From contig NZ_CP096670.1 in assembly GCF_023238625.1 (NCBI RefSeq), forward strand, positions 609,501 to 673,500: DNA of 64,000 nucleotides, in the 5' to 3' direction. The first letter of the stretch is position 1; each line of letters opens with the position of its first letter. The DNA comes from Agarivorans sp. TSD2052 (GTDB lineage: Bacteria > Pseudomonadota > Gammaproteobacteria > Enterobacterales > Celerinatantimonadaceae). The position numbers and the translations under genes are program-made. Positions 56,301 through 64,000 of the stretch are shown piece after piece. A model generated the notes under the pieces. The model was given only the letters and a program-made list of their open reading frames with translations. It was not told the origin of the DNA and did not search any database.

Positions 56301-57251
56301 ATGCGAAACAAGATTGGTCGTTGGGTAGGCGTGTTGTTACTGAGTGTATTGCTTAGCGCTTGCGGCATGCGTTTTGTTTATAACAATCTCAACTGGATGG
56401 CTTATTGGTATATCGATGATTACGTAGATATGAATAGCGATCAACGGGCGTTGTTCAAACCAATGCTGGCTCATTGGCTTAATTGGCATCGTAGTGAACA
56501 GTTACCGGTTTATTTAGCGCAATTACAATTGTTTCGAGCGCAAGTAGACAGTGGTATTAGCCAGCAGCAATTACTCGAGCAAGTGAATGCTTGGCGAGAG
56601 CATTATCGAGTATTGGCGAGTTATGTGTATTCAGATATCGCCCAGCTGGCGCAAACCGCATCACAACAACAATTGAATGACTTCATGAGTAAATTAGCCG
56701 AACAACGCAACAATGATGATCGCCAGCAAGCACACCTCGAGTATCGCCTTGAGCATTTATCAAAAAGCACTGAACGCTGGTTAGGGGAGCTTGAACCTAA
56801 GCAGCAGCAAATCATAGAGCAACTCGCCGAACGCTTGTTAGATACTCGGCCTGATTGGCATACTGTGCAAAGTAAATGGCAGCAGTACCTTGCTTATTCA
56901 TTGGGGCAACAACGGCAATCGGACAATTTTGAACAACAGTTCTACGTGTTAATGGTTAATTCTCAACAGCTATGGCCACAAGGCTTAGCTGAGCGCTTTA
57001 CCCAAAATCAGCAGTTGTGGGCTGGCGGCATGAGTGAAGTGTTAGCCCTTGCCAATAAAAAACAAAAGCGTCATATCTTAAAAAAGATAGACGCTTATAT
57101 TGAGGATCTACAATCACTGATTGATGATACTCCTACTGCAGTAAAACCTGCCGTTGTCGCAGCTATGGGCGAAGTGCTCGGTCTTAAGCCGCCACTTTTA
57201 GTTGCGTACTGTTGTCTTGAAAGTTCATCGGACGACCTACCGGCAAAATAA
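56301..57251 (+). CDS. DUF6279-family lipoprotein
   Basis: A 316-residue predicted outer-membrane or periplasmic lipoprotein. The signal ends in the lipobox LSACG, with lipidated Cys near residue 21. [27 protein letters not shown] at the mature start is typical of the DUF6279 family, and the rest is helical and Gln-rich. I start at ATG 56301 after AGAGGGG; the longer frame from 56193 has no signal. Its last 68 bp lie antisense to the end of satP. Function unknown. Confidence 0.85.
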   Translation: MRNKIGRWVGVLLLSVLLSACGMRFVYNNLNWMAYWYIDDYVDMNSDQRALFKPMLAHWLNWHRSEQLPVYLAQLQLFRAQVDSGISQQQLLEQVNAWREHYRVLASYVYSDIAQLAQTASQQQLNDFMSKLAEQRNNDDRQQAHLEYRLEHLSKSTERWLGELEPKQQQIIEQLAERLLDTRPDWHTVQSKWQQYLAYSLGQQRQSDNFEQQFYVLMVNSQQLWPQGLAERFTQNQQLWAGGMSEVLALANKKQKRHILKKIDAYIEDLQSLIDDTPTAVKPAVVAAMGEVLGLKPPLLVAYCCLESSSDDLPAK

Positions 57252-57789
57252 CACGCCCGTATTCGGCGTTAAGTACTTGAGCCATAGCAAAGTAAATGGC
57301 AGATAAGCCACAGAAGATGCCCTCAAAGCCTGCAATAGTGCCGATTAACTCGCTGCCAGTGAAATCACGCAGGGCTAATAGTGCGAACAAAATGGTTAAA
57401 CTACCAAATACAACTTGCTTGGCAGTTGGGTAACGTAATGAGCCTACAAACATAAATGCGGTGAATAGACCCCATAAACTCAAGTACCAACCCATAAAGG
57501 CGTGTGGGCTTGGCTCAGCTAAGCCCATTTTAGGCATAATCAATAAACCGACTAGGGTTAGCCAGAACAATCCGTAAGAGGTGAAAGCCGTTGTACCAAA
57601 GGTATCGCCACGTTTAAAACACATAATACCAACAATCACTTGTGATAAACCGCCATAGAAAATGCCCATGGCTAAAATCATCGAGTCAATCGGAAAGAAG
57701 CCAGCATTGTGGATGTTTAATAATACGGTGGTCATACCGAAACCCATTAACCCTAGTGGTGCAGGATTAGCGGTAGTAGCATTGCTCAT
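57184..57789 (-). CDS. satP: Acetate/succinate transporter SatP (GPR1/FUN34/YaaH family)
   Basis: A 201-residue inner-membrane proton-coupled acetate and succinate uptake protein with six helices. [24 protein letters not shown] is the family signature, then [26 protein letters not shown] and [11 protein letters not shown]. It follows E. coli SatP closely until an added C-terminal tail of about 12 residues. I start at ATG 57789; a TTG at 57804 is also in frame. The upstream region carries a near-consensus CRP site and a well-spaced -10 element. Confidence 0.95.
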   Translation of the reverse strand: MSNATTANPAPLGLMGFGMTTVLLNIHNAGFFPIDSMILAMGIFYGGLSQVIVGIMCFKRGDTFGTTAFTSYGLFWLTLVGLLIMPKMGLAEPSPHAFMGWYLSLWGLFTAFMFVGSLRYPTAKQVVFGSLTILFALLALRDFTGSELIGTIAGFEGIFCGLSAIYFAMAQVLNAEYGRVILPVGRPMNFQDNSTQLKVAA

Positions 57790-57843
57790 AGTGTGTAATT
57801 CCAAATAAAAGGATGAAAAAGCGCGCGGCTCAAACGGGTGAGC

Positions 57844-57886
57844 ATTATCTGAGCGAGCTTGTTCTTCAGGTGTGATCTAGATCAAC
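57844..57886 (-). promoter_or_regulatory. CRP-dependent promoter of satP
   Basis: TGTGATCTAGATCAAC (57871-57886) matches the CRP consensus TGTGA-N6-TCACA except for one base of the right arm. On the minus strand, GATAAT (57849-57844) is a good -10 element. A start site about seven bases further (near 57837) puts the CRP centre (57878.5) at -41.5, the classical class II position. satP is catabolite-activated in E. coli. The start site is inferred. Confidence 0.72.
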
Positions 57887-58327
57887 ATTATATTGTATTT
57901 TTTCGAATTGTATTACTAAATGTTTATTTTTACCTTAAAGAATGATGTTTAAGCAGAGGGTTGGTCTAATTATGTCGCATTGCGTCGCAGAGTATTAAGC
58001 TTAATTTTTCGACAAAGTCGATATTAATAATACGTTGGCTAGCCTTTATGCAGTCTTAGATGGCTGCAGATAGTTTTCAGCTAGCACGATAAAATTACGA
58101 GCTGCTTGTCTATACAGATGTGTTCAGCGGACTTAATGAGCACCGTTTTATGCACCTGCGTTGACAGCTATTGTCAGGCAGAAGTCAGACGCATAAACTG
58201 GCTTTGAGCAAACTGATGGTCGGGAAGTTTTCACCTGAACTTACAAGGGTGAAAAGCCTAAGCGCTGAAGTCATGGATATTCAACGCGATAGTTATAGTC
58301 AGCGTGTCCTTTAGTGAGTCGAGCTAT
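57887..58327. other. Non-coding gap between satP promoter and esterase
   Basis: With the satP promoter, this makes a 538-bp gap with no convincing gene. It holds TGACA-N5-TGTCA (58162-58176) and TTTTCACC...GGTGAAAA (58228-58255, 8-bp stem). No T-run terminator for the esterase transcript is seen. Otherwise nothing recognisable. Confidence 0.5.
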
Positions 58328-59305
58328 TTACATTTTATCTAATAGGGTTAAGCGCGTTAGCGCTAATTGGGTAGGCCCATTGGTTTGTTTAAGGAATCTT
58401 AAACAGCCTATTTCACAAAATAACATGTCTTTAGCAACGGGGTGAAGCATAAAGCTTAGTTCGTTATCTTGTAAGTCTTTACACAATAAACGTACCCCTT
58501 CGGTTTCACAAACGATAGTGACGTAATCTTGATGATTGCCATAATCCCCCACCAGTGAGCTAAAATCTTGCTCTGCTAGGGGGTGTGATGAGGCCTGAGC
58601 ATTACGTTGTTCAAATAACCACTGCCAGAAGCTATCACTGCTATACAAGTCATCCCAGATATTATGTTGATGCTGAGGGTACCAAGTTGACTGTAAGCAG
58701 GCTTGGCGATCCATATTGGTGAGCTTTGCCGCTAGCTCTAACGAGAACTCGGCTGGAATCACCTCATCTTTAAGCCCGTGGGCCAACCAGATAGGCAGGT
58801 GATCTAAACGTTGGTAAAGCTCTTCACATACCGGGCGTGGAGGTAAGTTTAGTGACCATGGCGCTAAACGATTTGGATCACCAGCGGCGAGTATGCTTAA
58901 AGCGGCAAAACGATTCGGTTGTGCTAGGGCTAAATTTGTCACGCCAAAGCCCCCCATGCTCAAACCGCTTAAGTAGATCCGACTCTTATCAATATTAAAT
59001 TGCTGCTCCAGTTGGTCTAGTAGGCTAATTAGCTCAGCGATCGCCCAGCCTTCTCGTCCTTCCGGAATATGCGGGCTTACGCATATAGCGTCTAAATGGC
59101 GCTGCTTTAGGTAAGCATTGGGGCCAAAATCGACTAGCTGTTGAATGTCTTGGCCTATTTCGCCTCGGCCATGTAAAAACAGCACTAAGGGATAGGCTTG
59201 CTCTGGTTTTATTTGGCGAGGTTGACTCACAAGGTACTGATAAGAAGGTCGCTGAAGATGAGTATGTTGTTGAACAGAGAGAGTATGAGAATGCGCTGAG
59301 TTCAC
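58328..59305 (-). CDS. Alpha/beta hydrolase, PHB-depolymerase/esterase type
   Basis: A 325-residue putative esterase with no signal peptide. The core has LFLHGRGEIGQD, IYLSGLSMGGFGVT (nucleophile Ser in G-x-S-x-G), the Asp in HGLKDEVIP and the His in QHNIWDD. The C-terminal 90 residues (after HPLAEQDF) form an extra domain (SLVGDYGNHQDYVTIVCETEGV) I do not recognise, perhaps related to beta-lactamase-associated C-terminal domains. Substrate unknown. Confidence 0.8.
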   Translation of the reverse strand: MNSAHSHTLSVQQHTHLQRPSYQYLVSQPRQIKPEQAYPLVLFLHGRGEIGQDIQQLVDFGPNAYLKQRHLDAICVSPHIPEGREGWAIAELISLLDQLEQQFNIDKSRIYLSGLSMGGFGVTNLALAQPNRFAALSILAAGDPNRLAPWSLNLPPRPVCEELYQRLDHLPIWLAHGLKDEVIPAEFSLELAAKLTNMDRQACLQSTWYPQHQHNIWDDLYSSDSFWQWLFEQRNAQASSHPLAEQDFSSLVGDYGNHQDYVTIVCETEGVRLLCKDLQDNELSFMLHPVAKDMLFCEIGCLRFLKQTNGPTQLALTRLTLLDKM

Positions 59306-59360
59306 GTTAAGCTCCTTATGCTTAATACCTAACGTGAACCATCATAGCGAGATAAAGCGA

Positions 59361-60041
59361 TTAAAAATAGAGACGAACCACAGATTCAACCACACACGCA
59401 GGACGGCGGCAGCCTTCTATTTCTACGGTGATTTCTTTCACTAACTCTAAGCCACGTTTAATAGGGGCTACACGGGTTAAACGAGTGCGAGCGCGAATAC
59501 GGTTATTTACCTTCACCGGATAGGGGAAGCGCACCTGATTTATACCATAATTAACCATCATTTTTGCGGAGGGGTAAAGCGGTTGGTCAGGGTCTACGCT
59601 CTCGGTTAACGCGGGTAATAACGAGAGGGTTAAAAAACCATGAGCAATGGTGGTTTTAAAGGGCGATTCTTCTGCGGCCCGTTGTGGATCCGTATGTAGC
59701 CATTGATGGTCTTTGGTAACATCAGCAAATTGGTTAATTCGCTCTTGAGTTACGTTGAGCCAGTCGCCAACATGAATTTCTTCCCCTAGCTGCATAGACA
59801 GTTCTTCTAAGAGAGCCTCTGCTTTTGGGTGAAGCTCGATGGTTTCTTTAAAACTGGCTTGTTGGTCGCCATTTGAGCTTAATTGATACTCTCTCACCCA
59901 GTTCACTAATTGACTGTCATGGGCTTTATTAAGAAACTCAATCCAATGGTCACGTATGGCTGGAGACAGCCAATCTTTTAGTTCAAAGGGGTTTTGAGCC
60001 AGCATCTCACGCTTTTTCTTAAGAAAATCAACAACCTTCAT
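59361..60041 (-). CDS. MaoC-family (hot-dog) dehydratase with N-terminal extension
   Basis: A 226-residue hydratase. The hot-dog domain (about residues 85-215) has VTQERINQFADVTKDHQWLHTDPQRA, with the Asp and His of the active site, then IAHGFLTLSLLPAL. This type hydrates (R)-specific enoyl-CoA. The first 84 residues are unlike ordinary short MaoC proteins and look helical; some MaoC proteins have such an extension. Single gene, 201 bp from the SMC-system operon upstream. Confidence 0.87.
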   Translation of the reverse strand: MKVVDFLKKKREMLAQNPFELKDWLSPAIRDHWIEFLNKAHDSQLVNWVREYQLSSNGDQQASFKETIELHPKAEALLEELSMQLGEEIHVGDWLNVTQERINQFADVTKDHQWLHTDPQRAAEESPFKTTIAHGFLTLSLLPALTESVDPDQPLYPSAKMMVNYGINQVRFPYPVKVNNRIRARTRLTRVAPIKRGLELVKEITVEIEGCRRPACVVESVVRLYF

Positions 60042-60242
60042 ATTTACTTCCCAATGCTGCTAGGCCTTACAATCCGGCTATTCTAAGAGTTTCATCTAGT
60101 CAGTCAAATAAATCTGAGTGCTAATTGAAAATCCCTGTAATTAAATATAGGCAAGCGTCAATTATTCAGCAATTATATACGCTATACAAAATCGATTTTC
60201 CTTCCAGAATCCATGAGTTATCGTTGTTTTTGGCTTCTACTT

Positions 60243-61457
60243 TTAACGTAGCCATACCTGCAGGTCACGCACTATTCTATTACCACTAAAGATGGGATGC
60301 GGATCCTCAATGGGATCAAGGGCAAAGTAATCGCGTTGTTCTTCAGGTAAGGCATGATAGCTCCCCCACACTTGATACAACCAGGCTTCGGCATTCCAAT
60401 CTAACTGGTGTTGTTGATAGTACTCTAGGGCCGTTTGTCCTTGGGCATTTTCAATTACGCCCAACAAGTAATGTTCAACGTCTTGTTTTATTCTTTGCTC
60501 TTGCAACGCAAACTCATCAACGCTCTCTAGCGACACTCCATGTTCGGATTCAACTCCGTGACGACTTGGCTGACGTTGCAAACGTATTTGACTCACCGCC
60601 GCCAATAAATCTTGTTCGTGTTCGGGGTTGTGAATGTCCAAGCTGGCGGTATTGAGCACGGTGGGTGCTTGGTTAAATAAGCTAGCCACCTCTAATTGTT
60701 GAGTGGGGTCTTGCGGTCGAAAGTCTGGGTGCTGGGCATGGAAAAGCTGTAAGCCTTTCAGTAAGCGAGATTTACCACGTAACTCGCGAAAACGTCCTAG
60801 CAAGGTGAGTAAACGGGTCTGCACTACAGCGAGTTCTTGGGTGCAGTCGTAAACCGCTTGGCTAAGGTTTAGCACTAATATGCGGCGTAATTCGCGTATA
60901 TCACCTGCAATTTGACTTAAAGTATCAAAGTTGAGTAAGGATAGGCTGTCGAGTAGCTCACTAACTTGTTGTTGCGCTAATTCGTTCTCGCGGATTTTAG
61001 CGCTGAGATGCGGTACGTAACCAAACTCATTATTAATTCGGCTCCACAACACGCGAGAACTATGGCGCAAGCTTTCAGTTAAGCTATAGCTATGTTCACT
61101 TAAATCACTCAGGTATACGTCGGCAGCAGCCAAGTCACCAATGTGTAATGCTTCTTTGTAATGCGCAGCCAAGGTTTTAATGGCTTCTAAGCGCGAGCCC
61201 ACGTTCGCGTCAATTTGTCGGTTGCGGGTATCGCTCAGCGCTTCTTCTAATAAAGATCGAAGATTGGAGCTTAAGTGTAAGCCTTCATCTGCCGAGGGGC
61301 GCCAAATAACGCCGGCTTTTAGCAGCGCGTCTATTTGCTTTGGGTCGAGCTTCGCTTCGTCTAGCTTACCGTTGACATAGGCATGCATTAGGCTTTCGCC
61401 ATGACGAGCTAATAACTTAAATACCTTTAAGCCAGCTTGTTGCAGGTGTTGGTTCAC
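60243..61457 (-). CDS. Kleisin-like subunit of an SMC-type (MukBEF/Mks/Wadjet-like) complex
   Basis: A 404-residue, mostly helical protein. It is the third gene of an operon after an SMC-like ATPase and a KITE-like protein (4-bp ATGA overlap). That context and size fit the MukF/MksF/JetA role: bridging the ATPase heads. The N-terminus (LDPKQIDALLKAGVIWRPSADEGLHLSSNLRSLLEEAL) looks like a winged-helix domain, DTRNRQIDANVGSRLEAIK and LRELRRILVLNLSQAVYDC look like coiled coil. I cannot place it in DUF3375 (JetA) or MukF by motif. Confidence 0.6.
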   Translation of the reverse strand: MNQHLQQAGLKVFKLLARHGESLMHAYVNGKLDEAKLDPKQIDALLKAGVIWRPSADEGLHLSSNLRSLLEEALSDTRNRQIDANVGSRLEAIKTLAAHYKEALHIGDLAAADVYLSDLSEHSYSLTESLRHSSRVLWSRINNEFGYVPHLSAKIRENELAQQQVSELLDSLSLLNFDTLSQIAGDIRELRRILVLNLSQAVYDCTQELAVVQTRLLTLLGRFRELRGKSRLLKGLQLFHAQHPDFRPQDPTQQLEVASLFNQAPTVLNTASLDIHNPEHEQDLLAAVSQIRLQRQPSRHGVESEHGVSLESVDEFALQEQRIKQDVEHYLLGVIENAQGQTALEYYQQHQLDWNAEAWLYQVWGSYHALPEEQRDYFALDPIEDPHPIFSGNRIVRDLQVWLR

Positions 61458-62113
61458 AGTAAAGACTCCTGCTGGCCAATGGCGTCCATGGCTTGTTGCT
61501 CTAAATGCAAACCCTCGGCTTCATCGATAAAACTGATGACTTCAAAAATGTAATCGACTTTAGCAGTAGCGATGTAAATCTGTTTTTCTTGATTGGGGCG
61601 AATCAAATAACCTTGTTCGCACAAGCGTTTAAAGACTTGCTTTAACTGGCCATCGACTTGTGAACTGGTAGAGCCAAATAACTTATATTGCGAAATTTTG
61701 GCCAGTTGCTCACGCAGTGCTGGTGTATCTTCTACTACCGTCTGTAATTCACTTAAACGCAGCGCTGAACCTGCGCTGATGGGGCTATCTTGCCCCTGTG
61801 CTTCTTGACTCAATATGAGCCACTCGGTCAAGGGTAACAAGCTACCGGCAATATCATTAAATTGTTGGCTGATGACTCGGTGCTCGTTATCTCCGAGTTC
61901 ACGGTAGGCACAAAAATATAGCTCGCCCTCACAGGCGCTGGCCAAGCGGCGGTTAAGGACATGCAGGTGGCTATCAATACGCTCGCGATTAGCGTCTTCT
62001 GCTAGAAAAGTAAAACCGTCTTCGTCACTAATTTGGCAAATGAATTGGCCACCCAATAGGGCTTCTAATATTCGGCCGGTTTCACTCATACCGGTAGCGC
62101 TAAATTTGCTCAT
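61454..62113 (-). CDS. KITE-like (MukE/MksE/JetB-type) subunit
   Basis: A 219-residue protein between an SMC-like ATPase and a kleisin-like gene, overlapped by 4 bp on each side. GRILEALLGGQFICQISDEDGFTFL is near the N-terminus, and the C-terminal half has a winged-helix appearance (LKQVFKRLCEQGYLIRPNQEKQIYIATAKVDYIFEVISFI), as in MksE and JetB proteins that hold the kleisin. Assigned by order, size and fold-like pattern, not by a diagnostic motif. Confidence 0.6.
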   Translation of the reverse strand: MSKFSATGMSETGRILEALLGGQFICQISDEDGFTFLAEDANRERIDSHLHVLNRRLASACEGELYFCAYRELGDNEHRVISQQFNDIAGSLLPLTEWLILSQEAQGQDSPISAGSALRLSELQTVVEDTPALREQLAKISQYKLFGSTSSQVDGQLKQVFKRLCEQGYLIRPNQEKQIYIATAKVDYIFEVISFIDEAEGLHLEQQAMDAIGQQESLL

Positions 62114-64000
62114 AGTTCGGCCTCTGGCTGTTGTTGCTTGGTTTCTTTAGCGGCTTTGGCTGCACGTAGTTTTTGCTGCAACAAATTAACGCGAGGCTGT
62201 ACGACTTGTAGCTGGCGTTTGTCGCGGTCAATAATGTAGCGGTGTGTAAATAAATCTAATACTTCAGACTCTGGGTTAGGAAAGGCGCCCAAAATACGGA
62301 TTTGGTTATGGTCACAAGCATCAAAAATCTTTTTCACGTTGCTCTGGTGTAGGGTTCCCAATTCATCAATCGGCCAGTGAATATAGGTATCGGCATTACC
62401 GCGTAGTAGACGGGTAAAGGCGAGTAAGAACTTACATAAAATCAGGTAGGCCATACCGTGGCTGCTTGATTCATTGAGTTGGCGATCGGTGCGAATAACT
62501 AAATCACTATTGCCTTCTCGTAGAGTTAGCTCAATCAGCAATAGCCGTGATACACCTTCTTTAAGCGCGCTACGGCCTATGATGTCTAGGGCAATTCGCA
62601 TGCTGTTGGCATAGTCTTCATTAGGCAATTGGTTAAAACCTTGCTGTTGCCATGCTTGGAAGTTCTCGACAAAGGCTTTCAGTTCGTCCCAAAATTCCAG
62701 TTCACTAATTTTTGAGCGTATTTTCACCGCTGAGTCTGACACCCCGTCTAGGCTTAAGTCTTCGCCAATTTCCCGGGTAATGCGACGGCTTTGACTGAGG
62801 ATCCGTTGATCAATATCGCTGAGATTTTGGTAGAAGCTGCTAATGCTCATACCCAAGTTACGGCCATGGTCGATTAAACCCTGCACTTTTTGTGGTACTA
62901 AACCATTCAGTAGTTCAGATAAGTGCGGTACTAATTCGCGGTAGGCTAAGCTGGTTTCACCGTCTTCAGTTTGGCGACGACATGCAGCGCGTGAGCGCTC
63001 CCAAGTTTCACTGAGATCAGAACCGGCTTGTTGCGCTAATAAGCTGTCAAAGTGACGCACTGATTCATTCACTTGTTCCAGTTGCTGATTACGTTGCTGT
63101 ATTTGCTGTTCTGCTTGGCGAGTCCGCTCGGCCGGTGAGCCGCCAATATCGTTTCCGCTCGTCTTGTGCTGTGGGCCATTAACTAATGCAAGCTGCTTAA
63201 TTTTACGCAGTAAGTTTTGGCTTAAGGCATGCTGTTGCTCTAATTGCTCTACTTGCTGCTTCAGCTGAGTTAATTGGTTTTGCTGGTTATCTCGTTGTTG
63301 CTTAAACTGCGCTTGTTGCTCACCGAGCGCCTGTTTAGCACTGCTTTGTTGTTGGCGAGCATTGGCCAAAGCATCATTTAGCTGCGGCTTTTGCGACAAC
63401 CACACCTGTTGGTGCCAAATTTTGTATTCACTGACTTGATCGCGATATTGTTCGGCGTCTTGAATTTGCTGGTTGAGTTGACGTTTCTGTTTGGCTAAGT
63501 CAATAATCAGTTGGTCGTCTAGGCCTTGCTCTTGTAGTTCGCCGCGGTACCATTGTTCTGATTGTTTTAGCGCTTGTTTAGCTTGAGTTTGGCGCTGAGT
63601 AATGGCGTCTTGTGCTTGGCTTAGTTGCAGTGCTAAGGCATCTACCTTCTCTTCCCACCAGGCCATTTTTTCCAATTTAGCTTCTTGGTGTTGCTCGTGC
63701 AGTTCCTCTAGGTAATTTTGATGCTGTGCTTGAGCGTTTTCTAAGTAGGACTTAAGTTTGCTTTGTTGCTGGCGAGCGATGCTCTGGCGTTGCTGCAGGG
63801 CACTTGAAAAATTTTCTTTAAGTAGCTGCTTTTCTTCATGCAAGCGTTTTAGCTGATCTTCGCTGTTATGATGCGCAGCGGTGCACTCAGCGACACTTAA
63901 ATCTTGTGCTTGTACCGCTTTGTTGGCGTCGGCAAGGGCGGTTTCGGTTTGCTTTAACTGCTTTTGTGCCTCTTGGTAACGCTGTTGCACTTGATCAATT
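62110..64000 (-). CDS. SMC-like chromosome-partitioning-type ATPase (C-terminal part, cut by the window edge)
   Basis: The 3' 630 codons of a larger gene; the frame is still open at 64000, and the codon at 63988-63990 is GTG (Val), not a real start. The first 330 or so residues are coiled coil, heavy in Gln, Glu, Lys and Leu. The C-terminal head has a signature-like motif, LNESSSHG, about 120 residues from the end, and Walker B in IHWPIDELGTL (62362-62376). This looks like the DUF3584-type SMC relatives. The Walker A half lies outside the window. It overlaps the next gene by 4 bp (ATGA). Confidence 0.75.
   Translation of the reverse strand, partial: IDQVQQRYQEAQKQLKQTETALADANKAVQAQDLSVAECTAAHHNSEDQLKRLHEEKQLLKENFSSALQQRQSIARQQQSKLKSYLENAQAQHQNYLEELHEQHQEAKLEKMAWWEEKVDALALQLSQAQDAITQRQTQAKQALKQSEQWYRGELQEQGLDDQLIIDLAKQKRQLNQQIQDAEQYRDQVSEYKIWHQQVWLSQKPQLNDALANARQQQSSAKQALGEQQAQFKQQRDNQQNQLTQLKQQVEQLEQQHALSQNLLRKIKQLALVNGPQHKTSGNDIGGSPAERTRQAEQQIQQRNQQLEQVNESVRHFDSLLAQQAGSDLSETWERSRAACRRQTEDGETSLAYRELVPHLSELLNGLVPQKVQGLIDHGRNLGMSISSFYQNLSDIDQRILSQSRRITREIGEDLSLDGVSDSAVKIRSKISELEFWDELKAFVENFQAWQQQGFNQLPNEDYANSMRIALDIIGRSALKEGVSRLLLIELTLREGNSDLVIRTDRQLNESSSHGMAYLILCKFLLAFTRLLRGNADTYIHWPIDELGTLHQSNVKKIFDACDHNQIRILGAFPNPESEVLDLFTHRYIIDRDKRQLQVVQPRVNLLQQKLRAAKAAKETKQQQPEAEL

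Noticed and set aside
60243-61457. Firm call as Wadjet JetA (DUF3375)
   Set aside because: I cannot see DUF3375-specific motifs, the gene order is reversed and no JetD is visible, so only kleisin-like is claimed.
1-64000. CRISPR arrays, tRNA or rRNA genes, insertion sequences, prophage
   Set aside because: No regularly spaced repeats, cloverleaf genes, transposase or phage structural genes were found on reading the window.

Overview
The window is a gene-dense stretch of chromosome from a marine gammaproteobacterium, probably an Alteromonadales lineage close to Vibrionaceae and Shewanellaceae (an Agarivorans-like organism is my best guess; this is inference). The clues are a HapR/LuxR-type master regulator beside hpt, an mtnN-cbiB-btuF cluster as in vibrios, full-length ArcB, a secreted laminarinase-type lipoprotein, and several cyclic-di-GMP enzymes. 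I see no rRNA, tRNA, CRISPR array, insertion sequence or prophage. Most genes are housekeeping genes in short operons.

Layout. 1-5.7 kb: mpl (murein recycling), a HapR/LuxR homologue, hpt, and a yadG-yadH ABC exporter coupled to a TrmB-like methyltransferase. 5.7-8.1 kb: a compact three-gene membrane module with a short chemoreceptor, a separate nitrate-sensor-like (NIT-like) protein and a small anchored protein. 8.3-13.8 kb: panD-panC-panB-folK-pcnB, then gluQ and dksA, all on the minus strand. 14-23.8 kb: sfsA, an orphan family-3 solute-binding protein, hrpB, an outer-membrane barrel, a patatin lipoprotein, mrcB and an all-alpha dUTPase. 23.8-25.9 kb: a patch of very small genes plus a YbaN-like protein. 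25.9-32.9 kb: hemL, a DUF6776-like gene, erpA and an RND efflux pair. 33-42 kb: anmK-mepM, btuF-cbiB-mtnN, an acetyltransferase, a GH16 lipoprotein and tyrS. 42-54.6 kb: a DUF2750 gene, yhcC, two GGDEF proteins, folE2, arcB, lysO, a fatty-acid hydroxylase, a GAF protein and an HD-GYP protein. 54.6-60 kb: a copper-delivery operon (unknown-SCO-PCuAC), a DUF6279 lipoprotein, satP with a readable CRP-dependent promoter, an esterase and a MaoC hydratase. 60.2-64 kb: the end of an operon coding for an SMC-like ATPase, a KITE-like subunit and a kleisin-like subunit, cut by the window edge.

Working together. Pantothenate genes panB, panC and panD supply CoA precursors. Mpl, AnmK, MepM and PBP1b cover cell-wall recycling, opening and synthesis. 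ErpA and the SCO/PCuAC proteins mature Fe-S and copper sites of respiratory enzymes. ArcB, CRP control of satP and the HapR homologue suggest global control by redox state, carbon source and cell density. Two GGDEF proteins and one HD-GYP protein link to cyclic-di-GMP.

The best candidates for something new are the SMC-KITE-kleisin operon at the right edge (subunit order opposite to the usual MksFEB/Wadjet order and no nuclease gene after it), the split chemoreceptor module at 5.65-8.11 kb, and unannotated RNA-like elements. The strongest of these is a plus-strand transcript ending at a perfect terminator at 36429-36458 that overlaps the end of btuF.
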